A program made the position numbers and the translations under genes. Shown here in pieces: positions 62,990 through 64,000 of a DNA stretch of 64,000 nucleotides. The stretch is from Dryomyza anilis. Its lineage: Eukaryota; Arthropoda; Insecta; Diptera; Dryomyzidae. The first letter of the stretch is position 1. Each line of letters opens with the position of its first letter. The stretch lies in NCBI GenBank assembly GCA_951804985.1, contig OX638135.1, positions 39,654,002-39,718,001 of the forward strand, read 5' to 3'. Under the pieces are notes generated by a model. It was not told where the DNA came from, ran no database searches, and was given only the letters and a program-made list of their open reading frames with translations.

Positions 62990-63205
62990 TCGTCTGTAGC
63001 GTAGACAAAAATGTTGTATTTGTATGTATATTTAAATCTGGCAATCCCTCGACGACATATCGATACTTGTCAAGATTCTTTGTGATGGTAAAGGGACCCT
63101 TTTAACGCGGTTCCAATTTTTCGGTACTGGTAGCTTCATTTCCTAAAGAACTAAATCACCGACGTTGAAGGTTTTCGGAATAGCTTCGTAACGTCTTGCG
63201 GCTTT
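62990..63205 (-). pseudogene. Ty3/gypsy integrase C-terminal tail
   Basis: On minus, just after the gag frame, one reads 'KAARRYEAIPKTFNVGDLVL' then a stop, 'EMKLPVPKNWNR', 'KGPFTITKNLDKYRYVVEGL' and 'PDLNI'. This is the familiar end of a gypsy integrase (…F-x-VGDLVL … YxxKGPFxI … DRYVVEDLP). It directly follows gag because pol is deleted. Confidence 0.7.
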
Positions 63206-63904
63206 TCATCGATGGGCATCGATTTTCTTTGCTTCTGCACCCCGTTCATCATTTAAGTTAGCATCTAATTGGTTGTCGTTAATTTTACGTTCTTTTTCGT
63301 TTTCGAGAGTATTTACGTTACAAGAAACTTTGCGCACGAGCGTATTCGTATTTCCACAATTTTCCGGTTCACCCTTGCCATGCACTTTGTTACAATCGAT
63401 GCAACGTCGACGACGCTGCGGCTTAATGCAGTTGCGTGAAATAAATCCTTCCTTCGAACAATTAAAACAAATTATGGACTTTAATTTATTGTTATCGTTA
63501 TTTTCGTTATAATATTTCGGTAGACTTCGATATACGTCAAACTTTTCATTGCGATATATTCTTTCATCCTCGATTGCATCTCGCATATGCTTCATGCTGA
63601 TAAAACGCGTAGCGGTGATAGCCATTTGAAGCTCACGATGCTTCAAACCCTCTCGCATAAATTTAATTATGGCCAATTCGCTCAAGCCATACCGACGACC
63701 CAACGCACTCATTCTAAAACAATAATCGACAATACGTTCGTCCGATTTACGCCCCGCTGCACTCATTGTAAAATGCACGTCAGCTTCGTCTTGAACATTG
63801 CAAAATTCATCAGTCAACGCTTTTGAAAAGTCGCTCCAACTCAAATACAAAATTCGCGACGCGTCGAGCCATAAACGCGCAGCACCTATTAACGGACTGT
63901 ACAC
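63206..63904 (-). pseudogene. Ty3/gypsy Gag fused to integrase tail
   Basis: A 232-residue minus frame reads 'LIGAARLWLDASRILYLSW', 'FSKALTDEFCNVQDEADVHF', 'DERIVDYCFRMSALGRRYGL' (capsid), then knuckle CFNCSKEGFISRNC and a second Cys cluster CIDCNKVHGKGEPENC. The last part ('NDERGAEAKKIDAHR') belongs to the integrase C-terminal linker of this gypsy group, so the frame crosses a deletion of protease, RT, RNase H and most of integrase. Its N-terminus lies toward the window edge (to about 63940). The same frame is interrupted just after. Confidence 0.7.
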
Positions 63905-64000
63905 TTGAGTTGTTAAACTTTTAACTCAGACAATTTAACCATTTTTGTTTTTTTTTATTAAAATCTCTTTTGTTTTTTATTTACTCGTTATGATTTTGTT

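Overview
The window looks like AT-rich heterochromatin-like or intergenic DNA from a large, transposon-laden insect genome. A brachyceran fly is likely and a tephritid-like fly is plausible, because of the RTE, BEL/Pao, Ty3/gypsy, hAT, Transib and PIF/Harbinger remnants and a fly-style 'ATACCCTACAC' repeat. That placement is inference. I found no convincing intact host protein gene. Nearly every coding-looking stretch is a decayed transposable element (TE) with stops or frameshifts.

Layout. 1-2830: a tRNA-derived SINE, a deleted Ty3/gypsy copy and a copia scrap. 2880-31650: pieces of a BEL/Pao retrotransposon in pol order (protease, RT, RNase H, integrase), split by nested insertions. The insertions are hAT-1 (3790-8956, itself holding a Transib and an RTE LINE), an RTE LINE (16366-19376), a gypsy copy (from about 20401) that is split by hAT-2 (22688-25377), and a gypsy element with both LTRs (26252-30937). 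Target-site duplications (TSDs) at most junctions give the insertion order. Part of this nest was copied into a head-to-tail array of about 3.5 kb units (5803-16700). 31932-33260: a PIF/Harbinger pair (Myb-like gene plus transposase on opposite strands). 34846-35532: a second SINE and a small palindromic MITE. 36807-38940: an 'ATACCCTACAC' repeat and a fresh tandem duplication of about 1 kb. 39471-42085: a minus-strand RTE LINE with TSD. 42552-53880: mostly AT-rich DNA with terminal-inverted-repeat (TIR) elements and large palindromes. 54041-60136: a Ty3/gypsy element with both LTRs and all domains, but with a broken reading frame. 60156-62160: a CR1/jockey-like LINE. 62312-63904: a minus-strand gypsy remnant with gag fused to the integrase tail.

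Most notable: (1) a Transib-type element whose two ends carry a CACAGTG heptamer and a shared A-rich block, spaced 11 bp (one helical turn) differently at the two ends, as in 12/23 recombination signals; (2) a gypsy element with LTRs and tRNA-Lys-type PBS in which pol is missing and the Gag-protease ORF runs into an array of 63-bp coding repeats; (3) SAP-like domains at the N-termini of two unrelated Gag proteins; (4) a SINE with a 5' snap-back duplication inside its TSDs; (5) the datable nest and its tandem amplification.

All family calls come from reading motifs by eye; no database search was run.
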